This document shows, piece by piece, positions 47,973 to 56,667 of a DNA stretch of 64,000 nt. Both the position numbers and the translations under genes were made by a program. The notes below the pieces were generated by a model. The model did no database searches. It saw only the letters and a list, made by a program, of their open reading frames with translations, and was not told the DNA's origin. The first letter of the stretch is position 1. Every line of letters begins with the position of its first letter. This DNA comes from an uncultured Coxiella sp. (GTDB taxonomy: Bacteria > Pseudomonadota > Gammaproteobacteria > Coxiellales > Coxiellaceae), in contig CACNSC010000010.1 in assembly GCA_902623005.1 (NCBI GenBank), positions 1-64,000 of the forward strand. The letters run 5' to 3'.

Positions 47973-48795
47973 AAGTTGCCAACTGTTGTTGATAGTGCGT
48001 GATAGCTTGCTGGTGTTGGCGTTTTTTTGCGCCTAGTAGCAAAATCGATAACTTTTGTTTTAACTGTTCTCGTGTCGCATCACGTTCCTGCTGACTCAGA
48101 GAAACCGAGTCTAATTGTTTTTTCAATGCCTCAACACGAAAGCGGTCCATGCCCCAATACTGACGCGATAACTGATCATCGTGACCACCGTGCTTTATCA
48201 CGCACGCGGTAGGCTCGAAATAAATCGGGTAAACCGCAGCAATTCTCAACCACAAATCATAGTCTTCGCACGCAGGAAGCGACTCATCAAAGACACCGAC
48301 TCGCTCGAAGACTGAGCGGTGAATTAAAACACACGAGGGCGACACCATGCATCTTGGCAAGCAGTGTAGATAAATCCGACCACCTTTTTTTTGATGTTTT
48401 TTCATTGGATTAACTCGCACCCCCCCGCGGTACCACCATTCCTCAGTGTGCATCCATCGGAACTTGGAGTGTGACTGTATGACTGCCATTTGACGTTGTA
48501 ATTTATGCGGCATCCAAACATCATCGGAATCCAAAAAACCAATCCATTCACCTTTAGCATGAGCCAGACCAAAATTACGTGCAGCACTGACACCACGACG
48601 AGTCGGGTGAGACAAACTTTTTATCGTTGGATAGTTGATTAAAACGTGTTTGGTATTATCGGTTGAGCCGTCATCAACCACGATACACTCATCACACGAG
48701 TACGTTTGAGCCAACACTGAATCTAAGGCGCGGGGTAAGTAGGCTGCCCGATTATAGCTGGGGATAATCACTGATATACTGATTGATCGATTCAT
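47965..48795 (-). CDS. Family 2 glycosyltransferase
   Basis: A 276-residue GT-A fold glycosyltransferase. 'SVIIPSYNRAAYLPRALDSVLAQTY' is the first strand-helix, 'ECIVVDDGSTDNT' contains the nucleotide-binding acidic residues, 'WIGFLDSDDVWMPHK' the DxD-type metal site, and 'ACEDYDLWLRIA' the ED catalytic-base motif. A C-terminal helical tail follows. No membrane segment, so it is probably a peripheral inner-membrane or cytosolic enzyme. ATG 48795 comes one base after the stop of the permease gene; a GTG at 48825 would overlap it. The acceptor is unknown. Confidence 0.93.
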   Translation of the reverse strand: MNRSISISVIIPSYNRAAYLPRALDSVLAQTYSCDECIVVDDGSTDNTKHVLINYPTIKSLSHPTRRGVSAARNFGLAHAKGEWIGFLDSDDVWMPHKLQRQMAVIQSHSKFRWMHTEEWWYRGGVRVNPMKKHQKKGGRIYLHCLPRCMVSPSCVLIHRSVFERVGVFDESLPACEDYDLWLRIAAVYPIYFEPTACVIKHGGHDDQLSRQYWGMDRFRVEALKKQLDSVSLSQQERDATREQLKQKLSILLLGAKKRQHQQAITHYQQQLATYE

Positions 48796-48796
48796 A

Positions 48797-50365
48797 CTAA
48801 TCTTGTTGCGCCAGTGCAATTGCACTCTCAGTCAGTTGCCCTCGAGACACTCCCAGATAAACCGCATAGACAAATATCAACAGTGAAAAAATCGCGACGT
48901 AAACCATGTCAAAACCAAAATGCATCCAGTGCAGGCCGTCAAAGTCACCAATAAAAGAGAGTACACCAAGCCCTATTAAGTATGGTAGTAACCATAAACC
49001 AGGACGCAACGCTATCGTTTGCAACCCTTTAACACAATACGAATAAACCGCCAGAAACAGATAACCCAGCACCATGACGATGAGTAGCTTTGATACCACA
49101 GGCCATCCTGTCCAGTAGATCATCAGGTTGCAAATCGTGAAGGCCAAATAACAGGTTAGATTGACTGCAGGTACTTTAAAGCGTCGATTAATGTTGGGGG
49201 CACGGTAGCGCAACGTTGCACATGCAATCGGGCCTATCGCATAGGCCAATACAAAACAAATTACCAAGAACCCAACCATTGACTGCCACCCTGGAAAAGG
49301 CAGGAAGCAAATCATACCGATAATAAAATTGACCATGATTGCAAGCCAAGGGGATCGATAATAGTTCATGTCTCTCATTAACTTCGGCAAATAGCCGTTA
49401 TGACTCATCGCAATGTTCATCCGAGCGGTTGATCCAGTATAAATGTAAGCCGTGCCGATTGGTGATATGACGGCATCGATCATGATGATTTTCAGCCAAA
49501 ACATAAAGCCAAATAACGTAATCAACCCTGCTATTGGCCCTGCCTCACCAACGAAATGCAGTTTTGACCACCCACTAGCATAACTACTCTCTGGTAACGA
49601 ACCAACGAACACCAACTCTAATAACACGTATAACAAAATAACAGAACCAATGGCACACAAGATTGAAAAAGGAATCGTGCGGGTTGGATCTTTTGCTTCA
49701 CCAGCCAACTGCAGAGCAGGACTAAAGCCAATAAAAGAAAACACGACACCTGCTAGTGGCAATGCCGCTAAGACGCCATGCCAACCGCTGGGCATAAAGG
49801 TCGTATGTGCCCAGGCATGCAATGAGAAATGGGTGGGTAGCAGAATGATGATAGTAATAATTGGAATGGCCACTTTCCATAATACAATTGAAACATTACC
49901 TTTAGAAATAACGCTCGTACCGAAACAATTGATTACACACAACAGCAACATGACAACTGCCGCTACAGCAATCCCAAGCGAAGACAAAATAGTCTCTCCC
50001 GAGTGCTTAAAGACCAAGCTAGGCCAAACATGCCCCATGTACTGCAGTGCAGCCGAGGTTTCAATCGGCGCCACCATGACCGATGCCAACCATGCCACCC
50101 ATGCAAGAGTAAAACTGGTCAATGTCCCATGACTGAGGTGTGAAAAACGCACCATGCTGCCTTTTGAGGGGAACGATGAGACCAGCTCGGCAAAAGTTAA
50201 AGCGATAATCATCATCAAGCCACCACCTAATGCCCAAGACAAAACGCTGGCAGGACCCGCCATTTTTGCAGCTAAAAATGGTCCGAATAACCAACCCGAA
50301 CCGACCATGCCACCCACAGCGGCAGCCAGGATTCCAGCTCTTGAAATATGGCGAGTTTTTTCCAT
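48797..50365 (-). CDS. APC superfamily amino acid permease
   Basis: A 522-residue inner-membrane transporter with 12-14 predicted helices. The opening 'ISRAGILAAAVGGMVGSGWLFGP' is the APC helix 1 with the substrate-binding Gly-Ser-Gly bend. 'FSFIGFSPALQLAGEAKDPTRTIP' is the helix 6 signature. It resembles the aspartate:proton symporter (YveA) branch. It is first in a four-gene minus-strand operon with the glycosyltransferase, nucleoside-phosphorylase-like and radical SAM genes. Substrate is inferred only from family. Confidence 0.92.
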   Translation of the reverse strand: MEKTRHISRAGILAAAVGGMVGSGWLFGPFLAAKMAGPASVLSWALGGGLMMIIALTFAELVSSFPSKGSMVRFSHLSHGTLTSFTLAWVAWLASVMVAPIETSAALQYMGHVWPSLVFKHSGETILSSLGIAVAAVVMLLLCVINCFGTSVISKGNVSIVLWKVAIPIITIIILLPTHFSLHAWAHTTFMPSGWHGVLAALPLAGVVFSFIGFSPALQLAGEAKDPTRTIPFSILCAIGSVILLYVLLELVFVGSLPESSYASGWSKLHFVGEAGPIAGLITLFGFMFWLKIIMIDAVISPIGTAYIYTGSTARMNIAMSHNGYLPKLMRDMNYYRSPWLAIMVNFIIGMICFLPFPGWQSMVGFLVICFVLAYAIGPIACATLRYRAPNINRRFKVPAVNLTCYLAFTICNLMIYWTGWPVVSKLLIVMVLGYLFLAVYSYCVKGLQTIALRPGLWLLPYLIGLGVLSFIGDFDGLHWMHFGFDMVYVAIFSLLIFVYAVYLGVSRGQLTESAIALAQQD

Positions 50366-50623
50366 TTGATACGACCCTCAATACGCTAAAAAGACTCAGT
50401 AGATCTGCAAAATATTGGCCATCCTAAAGGGCTGAAATACATAACGCAACCTGAAATAATTCGGGCATGCACTTGATATGGGATATGTCCATTCGCACCA
50501 ATGACAATGATCAAATTTAAACCAGACCACCTGAGCTGTGCTAGACAACCCTATGCACCTCATATCCAGTTTTTCTAAAATGCGTTAAATTATAATCACT
50601 GTGCCGGAATGGATTGTTGTTAG

Positions 50624-52210
50624 ATGGATTTATCACTTCAGAGTGTTGTTAAAACGCTCATTGTTCTTGTTATCATTTTTGGCTGTTATTTTGGAATTCA
50701 GTTAGTTCTAAGACTCTGCGGTCTAAACAGTAACAAAGCAAAGTTCTCAATCACATTCAGTGTTTTTATTCTTCTATTGGTGACTAAATACTTTGAATAT
50801 CCATTTGCCCGCTTGATGAGCCATCTTTCCGGTAAGGTAACACTTCAGCACATTGATCACGGTAATAAAACAGCCTTATGGCTATTTATAGCGATTATGC
50901 TTACATCTGGTCTTGATTATTTTGTTTGGGATGGAATAGATATTCGTAATAATCGCAAGCGAAAACCGCGTTTACTGACCAATACTCTAAATCTAGTCAT
51001 TTACTTTCTTATCGCCTTGATCATCATACGAGCAGTGTATGGTATCAATGTCTCAAATCTTCTAGCAGCTTCTGGAGTTGGTGCGTTTATTCTTGGCTTT
51101 TCATCTAAAAGCACCATTGAAGAGTTAATAGCGGGGATCTCGATCCAATTCACTGGCAAGGTCAAACAAGGCAGCTACATTAAGCACAATAAAAACTATG
51201 GTTTAGTTGAAGACTTTTTTTGGAAAAACATCAGCCTGATACCCGTAACCGAAACCGGACATGTTTTACATCATCAACGCTACGTGATTCCAAATCACGC
51301 ATTAATTAATGATTCTTATAAAATTATCCAACAGCCCGACGATTCTTACTTGATGATCACGGGCTTTTATCAAACCTCGCCGTACATTGATACTGAACGG
51401 CTGATGGGCATTTTTCGTTCACTGCTACTGGAGCATGCCAATGAAGACGACGTTAGAGTTAGAATCGCAAGCCATGATGACAATGAGTTTCGATTAGAAA
51501 TTGACAGCCTGTATACGGTTCATTTCGAGCTGTTCGTTAAATCCTTTGAGGAAAAGCGAAATTTCTTTCTCACCTTCAACAGCTGTTTAATTAACCGGAT
51601 GCTTAAAGCAGGACTACCTATCGCGCGTCTTAAACCCTCATGGCCAATCGTAAACGAACAGCCTCTACTGGCTCAATGCCAACCCGAGACTCCAAGTAAA
51701 GCCATCATCACACAATGCATTGAGCAATGCTCGATTCTGGCACACCTGACTGATCAGCAAAAACAAACCGTTGTTGACCAGTGTAAATCGCAATACTTTG
51801 TATCTGGAGAATTCATCATGCATCAACGGGTGGATGATGAACACCGACTGTTTTTAATCTTACAGGGAAATTGCCAGGCCTATGAACTAACTAAAAATGG
51901 GTGTCCAGTTGCCATGGAATCTTTTAAGCCATGTGATGTGTTTGGCTTGCAAGCATTCTTACTGGATACACCACGCAGGATTTCCGTGAAAGCAACACAA
52001 CCAACCTGGTGCCTAGAATTTTCTCGCAGTGATATGAAGCCTCTATTTGAGCAGACGCCAGAGATTATCGATAGATTTAGCCAACTGCTTACTGAGCGAT
52101 GTCAATACAATAAAAATTTACTAGAAAGTTCAATGACAGTGGATATTGCTAACAAGGAAAGCGTCCAATCGGTTCTTAAAAAGAAAATTAAAGAACTGTT
52201 TATTCGGTAA
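50624..52210 (+). CDS. MscS-family channel with C-terminal cyclic-nucleotide-binding domain
   Basis: A 528-residue membrane protein. Four N-terminal helices lead to the MscS pore segment ('VSNLLAASGVGAFILGFSSKSTIEELIAGISIQ') and the beta domain ('VIPNHALIND'). From about residue 375 there is a cNMP-binding domain ('FIMHQRVDDEHRLFLILQGNCQAYEL', 'MESFKPCDVFGLQAFLLDTPRRISVKA'). The combination matches bacterial cyclic-nucleotide-gated channels of the MscS superfamily, which respond to cAMP-type ligands more than to tension. The 3' end overlaps the convergent waaF gene by 11 bp. Confidence 0.9.
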   Translation: MDLSLQSVVKTLIVLVIIFGCYFGIQLVLRLCGLNSNKAKFSITFSVFILLLVTKYFEYPFARLMSHLSGKVTLQHIDHGNKTALWLFIAIMLTSGLDYFVWDGIDIRNNRKRKPRLLTNTLNLVIYFLIALIIIRAVYGINVSNLLAASGVGAFILGFSSKSTIEELIAGISIQFTGKVKQGSYIKHNKNYGLVEDFFWKNISLIPVTETGHVLHHQRYVIPNHALINDSYKIIQQPDDSYLMITGFYQTSPYIDTERLMGIFRSLLLEHANEDDVRVRIASHDDNEFRLEIDSLYTVHFELFVKSFEEKRNFFLTFNSCLINRMLKAGLPIARLKPSWPIVNEQPLLAQCQPETPSKAIITQCIEQCSILAHLTDQQKQTVVDQCKSQYFVSGEFIMHQRVDDEHRLFLILQGNCQAYELTKNGCPVAMESFKPCDVFGLQAFLLDTPRRISVKATQPTWCLEFSRSDMKPLFEQTPEIIDRFSQLLTERCQYNKNLLESSMTVDIANKESVQSVLKKKIKELFIR

Positions 52211-53249
52211 TTAAACTTTTCTCTTCAAACATTACGCGTATTTGTGATAGGACTTGGTCAGGTTTTAGTTGTTTCATACAAGCAAAGTGCCCCAAAGGAC
52301 AATCGCGCTTAAAACATGGCTGACAGGGTAACTTCAGACTAAGGACTTTAGCATTTTCTGATAATGGTGGCGTATGGTCTGCAGAACTAGACCCATAAAT
52401 AGCAATAACCTTTCTATCCAAGGCACAAGCCACATGCATTAGCCCAGAATCATTGGTCACCACCAGATCAACCATTGACAGCAAATCAATCGCATCACCA
52501 AGTTTGGTTTTTCCTGCAAGGTCGATACATGCGTCTTGGCACAACTGATTAATCTTTGCAGTTGTACATTGATCTTTAGCTGAACCAAACAACCACACTT
52601 GCCAGCCTTGATTAAGCTGATGCATGGCAATCTTTGCATAATATTCTAGAGGCCATTGCTTAGAGCCACCAAACTCAGCACCCGGACATAATGCCAAAAC
52701 GGGCTTACACTTTTTCAAAGACAGATTAAAACGCTGTAATGCTTGATCAGCGTCATGAGCTATTAATTTAGGGTAATGGTTGCTACTAGGCGTTTTTGTG
52801 ACAGTCAATGTTGCTAAATACAAGTAGCGCTGCAGCATAGTTGGTAGATGATTTTTATCTAATTGATGGTGGTCGTTAAGAATACCGTAACGCTGCTCCC
52901 CCAAAAAACCGGTTCTAACAGGAATAGCCGCCACCCATGGAATAATAGCTGACTTCCAAGAACCAGGCACAACGATTGCCTGATGATAATGATTCTTTCG
53001 AAGCGCCTTTCCAATTAAGTAACGCTGACGCAATGCAATCTGTTTATGCTTAAGTGGAGACGCAATCGACTGATTAACTTCTGGCATTCGCGAAATCACT
53101 GGCGCACTCCATTCTGGCGCTAATATATCAATCTGCGGAGCATTGTATCGCTGCGATAAAGCAGCACAAATCGATTGCGTCATTACCATATCACCCACCC
53201 ACGAGGGTCCAACTATAAGTATTTTTGGATTCTGATAAGGCACTTTCAT
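52200..53249 (-). CDS. waaF: ADP-heptose:LPS heptosyltransferase II
   Basis: A 349-residue GT9 glycosyltransferase that adds the second heptose to the LPS inner core. 'KILIVGPSWVGDMVMTQS' is the N-terminal acceptor-side motif, 'ALCPGAEFGGSKQWP' and 'VTNDSGLMHVACALD' form the ADP-heptose site, and 'YGSSSADHTPPLSENA' and 'KRDCPLGHFACMKQL' are WaaF-type tail motifs. Its presence shows the cell makes heptose-containing LPS. ATG 53249 is preferred to the TTG two codons upstream. The der gene lies 53 bp upstream on the same strand. Confidence 0.95.
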   Translation of the reverse strand: MKVPYQNPKILIVGPSWVGDMVMTQSICAALSQRYNAPQIDILAPEWSAPVISRMPEVNQSIASPLKHKQIALRQRYLIGKALRKNHYHQAIVVPGSWKSAIIPWVAAIPVRTGFLGEQRYGILNDHHQLDKNHLPTMLQRYLYLATLTVTKTPSSNHYPKLIAHDADQALQRFNLSLKKCKPVLALCPGAEFGGSKQWPLEYYAKIAMHQLNQGWQVWLFGSAKDQCTTAKINQLCQDACIDLAGKTKLGDAIDLLSMVDLVVTNDSGLMHVACALDRKVIAIYGSSSADHTPPLSENAKVLSLKLPCQPCFKRDCPLGHFACMKQLKPDQVLSQIRVMFEEKSLITE

Positions 53250-53302
53250 AATCAATTTAATTATTTCTCAATTTGATACTAAGAGTTAATGTTGTTAAAT
53301 CT

Positions 53303-54646
53303 CTAACGTTTTTGATGATCATATGGGTTATCATCTTCTCGACACTCAATAACAACAGGCAAGCCTTTTAGCTGAAAGGTCTCGCGAAAATAGTTGGATA
53401 AGTAGCGTCGATATGCACCCGGCATAGCGCGCAACTGCTTACCATGAATAACAATAACTAACGGGAAGCGACTGCCTATGTGCGCATAACGGCATTTAAT
53501 CCGACGCCCCTTTACTAACGGTGGCTGATGGAGCTCTATCGCTTTTTCCAATGCCCGAGTTAATTGAGCGGTTGGTAGTGCTTGAGAAACCGATTGATCA
53601 ATTTCATCAATCGCATTGAAAAGACAACCGACACCAGTACCGTGCAAGGCTGAGATATGATAGCGGCGCGCAAAGGGGACAAAGCTTAGCTGACGATCAA
53701 CCGACTCAATCAACTGATCCCGATCGTACTGCTCCATGCCATCCCATTTATTAATGGCAATGATCAACCCTTTACCCATGTCACAAACACGCCCAATCAG
53801 TTTTAAATCTTGTTCGGTTAATCCCTCACGTGCATCAATGACAACAACGACAATATTAGCGTGCTGCATGGCTTGGATAGTTTTAACAATCGAAAATTTC
53901 TCAATGACTTCTGTGACCTTACCGCGACGTCGGACACCCGCAGTATCAATTAATGTATAGGTTTTTCCACGCCGCTCAAAAGGAATCGGAATACTGTCAC
54001 GCGTCGTCCCAGGATAATCCAAGACAACAACACGCTCCTCACCCAGAATACGATTGATCAATGTAGATTTTCCAACATTGGGCCTGCCGACAATTGCAAT
54101 CGGTATGCCTTGATAGTCATGACTTTCCGACTCGTTCGATTCAATTGGCAAGGTGATGGCTGATAAGATAGAACTGATAACCCTTTCTATGCCTCGACCA
54201 TTAACTGCAGCGATGGCTGTCGCTTCACCTAGACCCAATGCATAACATTCAGCAACAATTGAGGTGACATCATCACGGTCTGATTTATTAATGACTAATT
54301 TCACTTTGTTGGCGTAAGACTGCCTGAGAAGTGATGCTATCTCATTATCGGCCTGAGTTACTCCATCTTTCGCATCGATCATAAACAAGACAACATCCGC
54401 TTCCTCGATGGCTTGTATAACTTGGGGGTCAGTCATCTCCGTAATTTCAGGATGATCAGGCTCAGCCAAACCACCGGTATCAATGACGATGTAAGGCGAT
54501 TCTCCAACTTGGCCTTGGCCGTATTGACGATCGCGAGTTACACCTGGCATATCAAATACCAATGCGTTCTTGGTTTTCGTCAAAAAATTAAAAAGCGTCG
54601 ATTTACCGACATTTGGCCGACCAACTAACGCGATTACGGGCAACAT
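53303..54646 (-). CDS. der: Ribosome-assembly GTPase Der (EngA)
   Basis: A 447-residue double-GTPase needed for 50S ribosome maturation. The first G domain has 'GRPNVGKSTLFN', 'DTGG' and 'NKSD'; the second has 'GRPNVGKSTLIN', 'DTAGVRRR' and 'NKWD'. The KH-like C-terminal domain ('PPLVKGRRIKCRYAHIGSRFPLVIVIHG') follows. Length is slightly short of the E. coli protein but complete. It is followed by waaF on the same strand. The start ATG gives the standard 'LPVIALVGRPNVGKS' N terminus. Confidence 0.98.
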   Translation of the reverse strand: MLPVIALVGRPNVGKSTLFNFLTKTKNALVFDMPGVTRDRQYGQGQVGESPYIVIDTGGLAEPDHPEITEMTDPQVIQAIEEADVVLFMIDAKDGVTQADNEIASLLRQSYANKVKLVINKSDRDDVTSIVAECYALGLGEATAIAAVNGRGIERVISSILSAITLPIESNESESHDYQGIPIAIVGRPNVGKSTLINRILGEERVVVLDYPGTTRDSIPIPFERRGKTYTLIDTAGVRRRGKVTEVIEKFSIVKTIQAMQHANIVVVVIDAREGLTEQDLKLIGRVCDMGKGLIIAINKWDGMEQYDRDQLIESVDRQLSFVPFARRYHISALHGTGVGCLFNAIDEIDQSVSQALPTAQLTRALEKAIELHQPPLVKGRRIKCRYAHIGSRFPLVIVIHGKQLRAMPGAYRRYLSNYFRETFQLKGLPVVIECREDDNPYDHQKR

Positions 54647-54788
54647 AATGAGCTTCTCAAAGAAAAGTACGCAGTCTACCTGATGTTAATTGAAATATCA
54701 GCAACCATTGGCTGACGCAAACTTGCAGTAATAAACTGCGTCTTCTAACCTACATGATCACTCAACTCATCGATCAGGCAAAAATATC

Positions 54789-55067
54789 ATGAAGGTTACC
54801 CTCCACTTTAATTTACCACTCCAGCAACGACTACAACGTGACAGCATCAGTATTGAACTACCGATCCAAGCAACGCTTCGAGAGGCGATCATGCAAATGG
54901 TAGATCAACTCCCACAAACGGCTAAACAGCTGTTTTTAGATGCTCAGCATTGCTGCCAGCCTTTCACGGCCTATGTTATCGATAAAAAGAAGGTAGATGA
55001 TCCAAACAAGCATTCGTTAAAAGAAAATGATCAAATTACCGTATTAATGCCCATGGCAGGCGGATAA
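54789..55067 (+). CDS. ThiS/MoaD-like ubiquitin-fold protein
   Basis: A 92-residue protein with the beta-grasp pattern of ThiS/MoaD sulfur carriers. It begins with a strand ('KVTLHFNLPLQQRL'), has 'ATLREAIMQMVDQLP' as the central helix, 'TAYVIDKKKVDDPNKHSLKENDQITVLMPMAGG' as the later strands, and ends exactly in the Gly-Gly needed for thiocarboxylation or adenylation. No E1-type activating enzyme (ThiF/MoeB), thiazole or molybdopterin gene is nearby, so its partner is unknown. The start codon ATG has only a weak ribosome-binding site. Confidence 0.8.
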   Translation: MKVTLHFNLPLQQRLQRDSISIELPIQATLREAIMQMVDQLPQTAKQLFLDAQHCCQPFTAYVIDKKKVDDPNKHSLKENDQITVLMPMAGG

Positions 55068-55145
55068 TTTAATCTTATCTTAAGTATTAGGTGATACACT
55101 GTCCCGTGACAATTAAAGAAACACACGCCAATCAAGAGGACAATC

Positions 55146-55499
55146 ATGAAATTATCACCCATCATCACAATCTGCGCATGTGCAGCTACCCTGCTACCGC
55201 TGAGCACCATGGCAGCCGCACCAACTAGTGACCCATCAGCGGCAAGTAGCTCGACAGGCGCATCGGATTGCAACAGCGAATTATCGAAAGTTCAGACCCA
55301 AATCCAACAAGTCTCAGACAGTATTCCCAAACAGTTACAAGCCATACAAGCTCAACAGCAACAACAAGCAGCAAGCCAACAAGAAGCCGTGCAAAATCAA
55401 ATCAGTCACTTACAAACTGAGATCGAGCAGCTGCAAGCACAAAATCAACAAGCAATTACTGGATTACAAAAAGAGATTCACGATTTAGCTGCCAACTAG
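55146..55499 (+). CDS. Periplasmic coiled-coil protein
   Basis: A 117-residue exported protein. It has a signal peptide with an AxA-type site near 'TMAAA' (about residue 22-25), a short Ser/Ala-rich stretch, one Cys, and then about 75 residues of Gln-rich coiled coil ('QTQIQQVSDSIPKQLQAIQA', 'SHLQTEIEQLQAQNQQAI'). No family recognised. It could be a small periplasmic chaperone or spacer, like Lpp-type or YbgF-N proteins. The ribosome-binding site aagagga is good. A hairpin (55525-55554) follows its stop. Confidence 0.75.
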   Translation: MKLSPIITICACAATLLPLSTMAAAPTSDPSAASSSTGASDCNSELSKVQTQIQQVSDSIPKQLQAIQAQQQQQAASQQEAVQNQISHLQTEIEQLQAQNQQAITGLQKEIHDLAAN

Positions 55500-55524
55500 C
55501 TGCGATTAATCCTAGATGACCGGT

Positions 55525-55554
55525 ACTCGCCTTAATCAACTGATTAAGGTGAGT
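55525..55554 (+). terminator. Strong hairpin after the coiled-coil protein gene
   Basis: Inverted repeat with 14-bp arms (ACTCGCCTTAATCA / TGATTAAGGTGAGT, one G-T pair) and a two-base centre, 25 bp past the stop codon. There is no downstream T run, so it is a non-canonical terminator or an mRNA-stabilising hairpin. Confidence 0.5.
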
Positions 55555-55666
55555 GGGCTATTACTTGATCACATCAGACAAGGGAATCACTCCTGGATGG
55601 AACAAGCACTATCACAAAACCGCTCACACTTGTTTTGGCACCGCAACCCGTTAATATGTTGATGAA

Positions 55667-55681
55667 CGCTAATGATTAGCG
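55667..55681. promoter_or_regulatory. Perfect 15-nt palindrome ahead of the DsbA-like gene
   Basis: CGCTAAT-G-ATTAGCG, a seven-base perfect inverted repeat around one base, 31 bp before the start codon. It could be an operator or a leader hairpin of the thiol-protein gene; no regulator is identified. Confidence 0.4.
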
Positions 55682-55712
55682 CTCAATTAACTACTAACAG
55701 GGAAGAAATCTC

Positions 55713-56498
55713 ATGAAAAAAATTACGATTATTTCAGCATTCATTGCTGGCGCCATCATTAGTTGCTCTGCAACGCTTGCTTTCGAAAACAAAGCATCAA
55801 CGCCTAGCAAGACTTACACCCAGGAAGATGTTACCGCGATTCAAAATATCGTTCGTGACTATTTAATCTCTCATCCACAAGTTATCGCGGAGGCCAATGT
55901 TGCTTTACGTCAACAACAGTTGGCTGAACAGCAACGTTTGGCAGTTACGGCGATTAAAGCCAATCAAACAACCCTATTCAATGATTCAGCATCGCCAGTG
56001 TTAGGCAATGCGAACGGACCTTTGGTATTGGTTGAGTTTTTTGACTACCAGTGTGGCTACTGCAAACACATGACTCCAGTCATCAATACGCTGTTGAAAA
56101 ATAACGACAACCTAAAAATTATTTTCAAGGAACTGCCGATCTTTGGGGGCAATTCTGCTGTTGCAGCAAAAGCAGCCTTAGCGGTTTATCAAATCGATCC
56201 TAAAAAGTATGCTGCATTCAATAAAGCCTTATTAGCTCAAAAACAGCGTCTTACGAAAGATGGGATCATGAAGATTGCTGGAGCTCAAGGTATTAGTATC
56301 AGCAGACTTAAAAATGTAATGGCTTCGGAAACAGTGACTCAGGAATTAACTAAAACAGCCAAACTATCAAAAGCAATTGGTTTTTCAGGAACACCGGCAT
56401 TGGTACTTGCGAATCTCAAGACTAATCAATTTGAAGTCATTCGTGGCGCAAGCTCTGCTGAAGCCTTGCAAGATAAACTCAACCAGCTGCAAAGCTAG
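55713..56498 (+). CDS. Periplasmic DsbA-family thiol protein (Com1-like)
   Basis: A 261-residue exported thioredoxin-fold protein. The signal peptide ends near 'SATLAF', an N-terminal helical region (30-100) gives dimerisation in Com1/DsbA2 relatives, then the catalytic 'FFDYQCGYCKHM' has a CGYC pair, 'LPIFGGNSAVAAKAALA' follows, and 'GFSGTPALVLA' carries the cis-Pro. It would oxidise or isomerise disulfides in secreted proteins. Com1-type proteins are prominent in Coxiella and Legionella, where DsbA2 helps assemble the Dot/Icm machine (family knowledge). The ribosome-binding site agggaag is strong. Confidence 0.92.
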   Translation: MKKITIISAFIAGAIISCSATLAFENKASTPSKTYTQEDVTAIQNIVRDYLISHPQVIAEANVALRQQQLAEQQRLAVTAIKANQTTLFNDSASPVLGNANGPLVLVEFFDYQCGYCKHMTPVINTLLKNNDNLKIIFKELPIFGGNSAVAAKAALAVYQIDPKKYAAFNKALLAQKQRLTKDGIMKIAGAQGISISRLKNVMASETVTQELTKTAKLSKAIGFSGTPALVLANLKTNQFEVIRGASSAEALQDKLNQLQS

Positions 56499-56509
56499 TC
56501 GATCTTTTT

Positions 56510-56544
56510 ATACTCGGTGCAGTCAATCGGGCTGCACTGAGTAT
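56510..56544 (+). terminator. Hairpin after the DsbA-like gene
   Basis: 13-bp stem (arms ATACTCGGTGCAG and CTGCACTGAGTAT, one G-T pair) around a nine-base loop, 12 bp past the stop codon. A T run precedes rather than follows it, so termination is plausible but not textbook. Confidence 0.55.
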
Positions 56545-56667
56545 CAATAAGTACCTCTAATTATCTTAAATCAATAAAATTGACTGACATTCAACAGAAA
56601 TAACCGTCATTTTAAAAAAATGCATTACAAGTAGTTGCTACTCGAAAAACTTGCTGCGGGAAATTGT

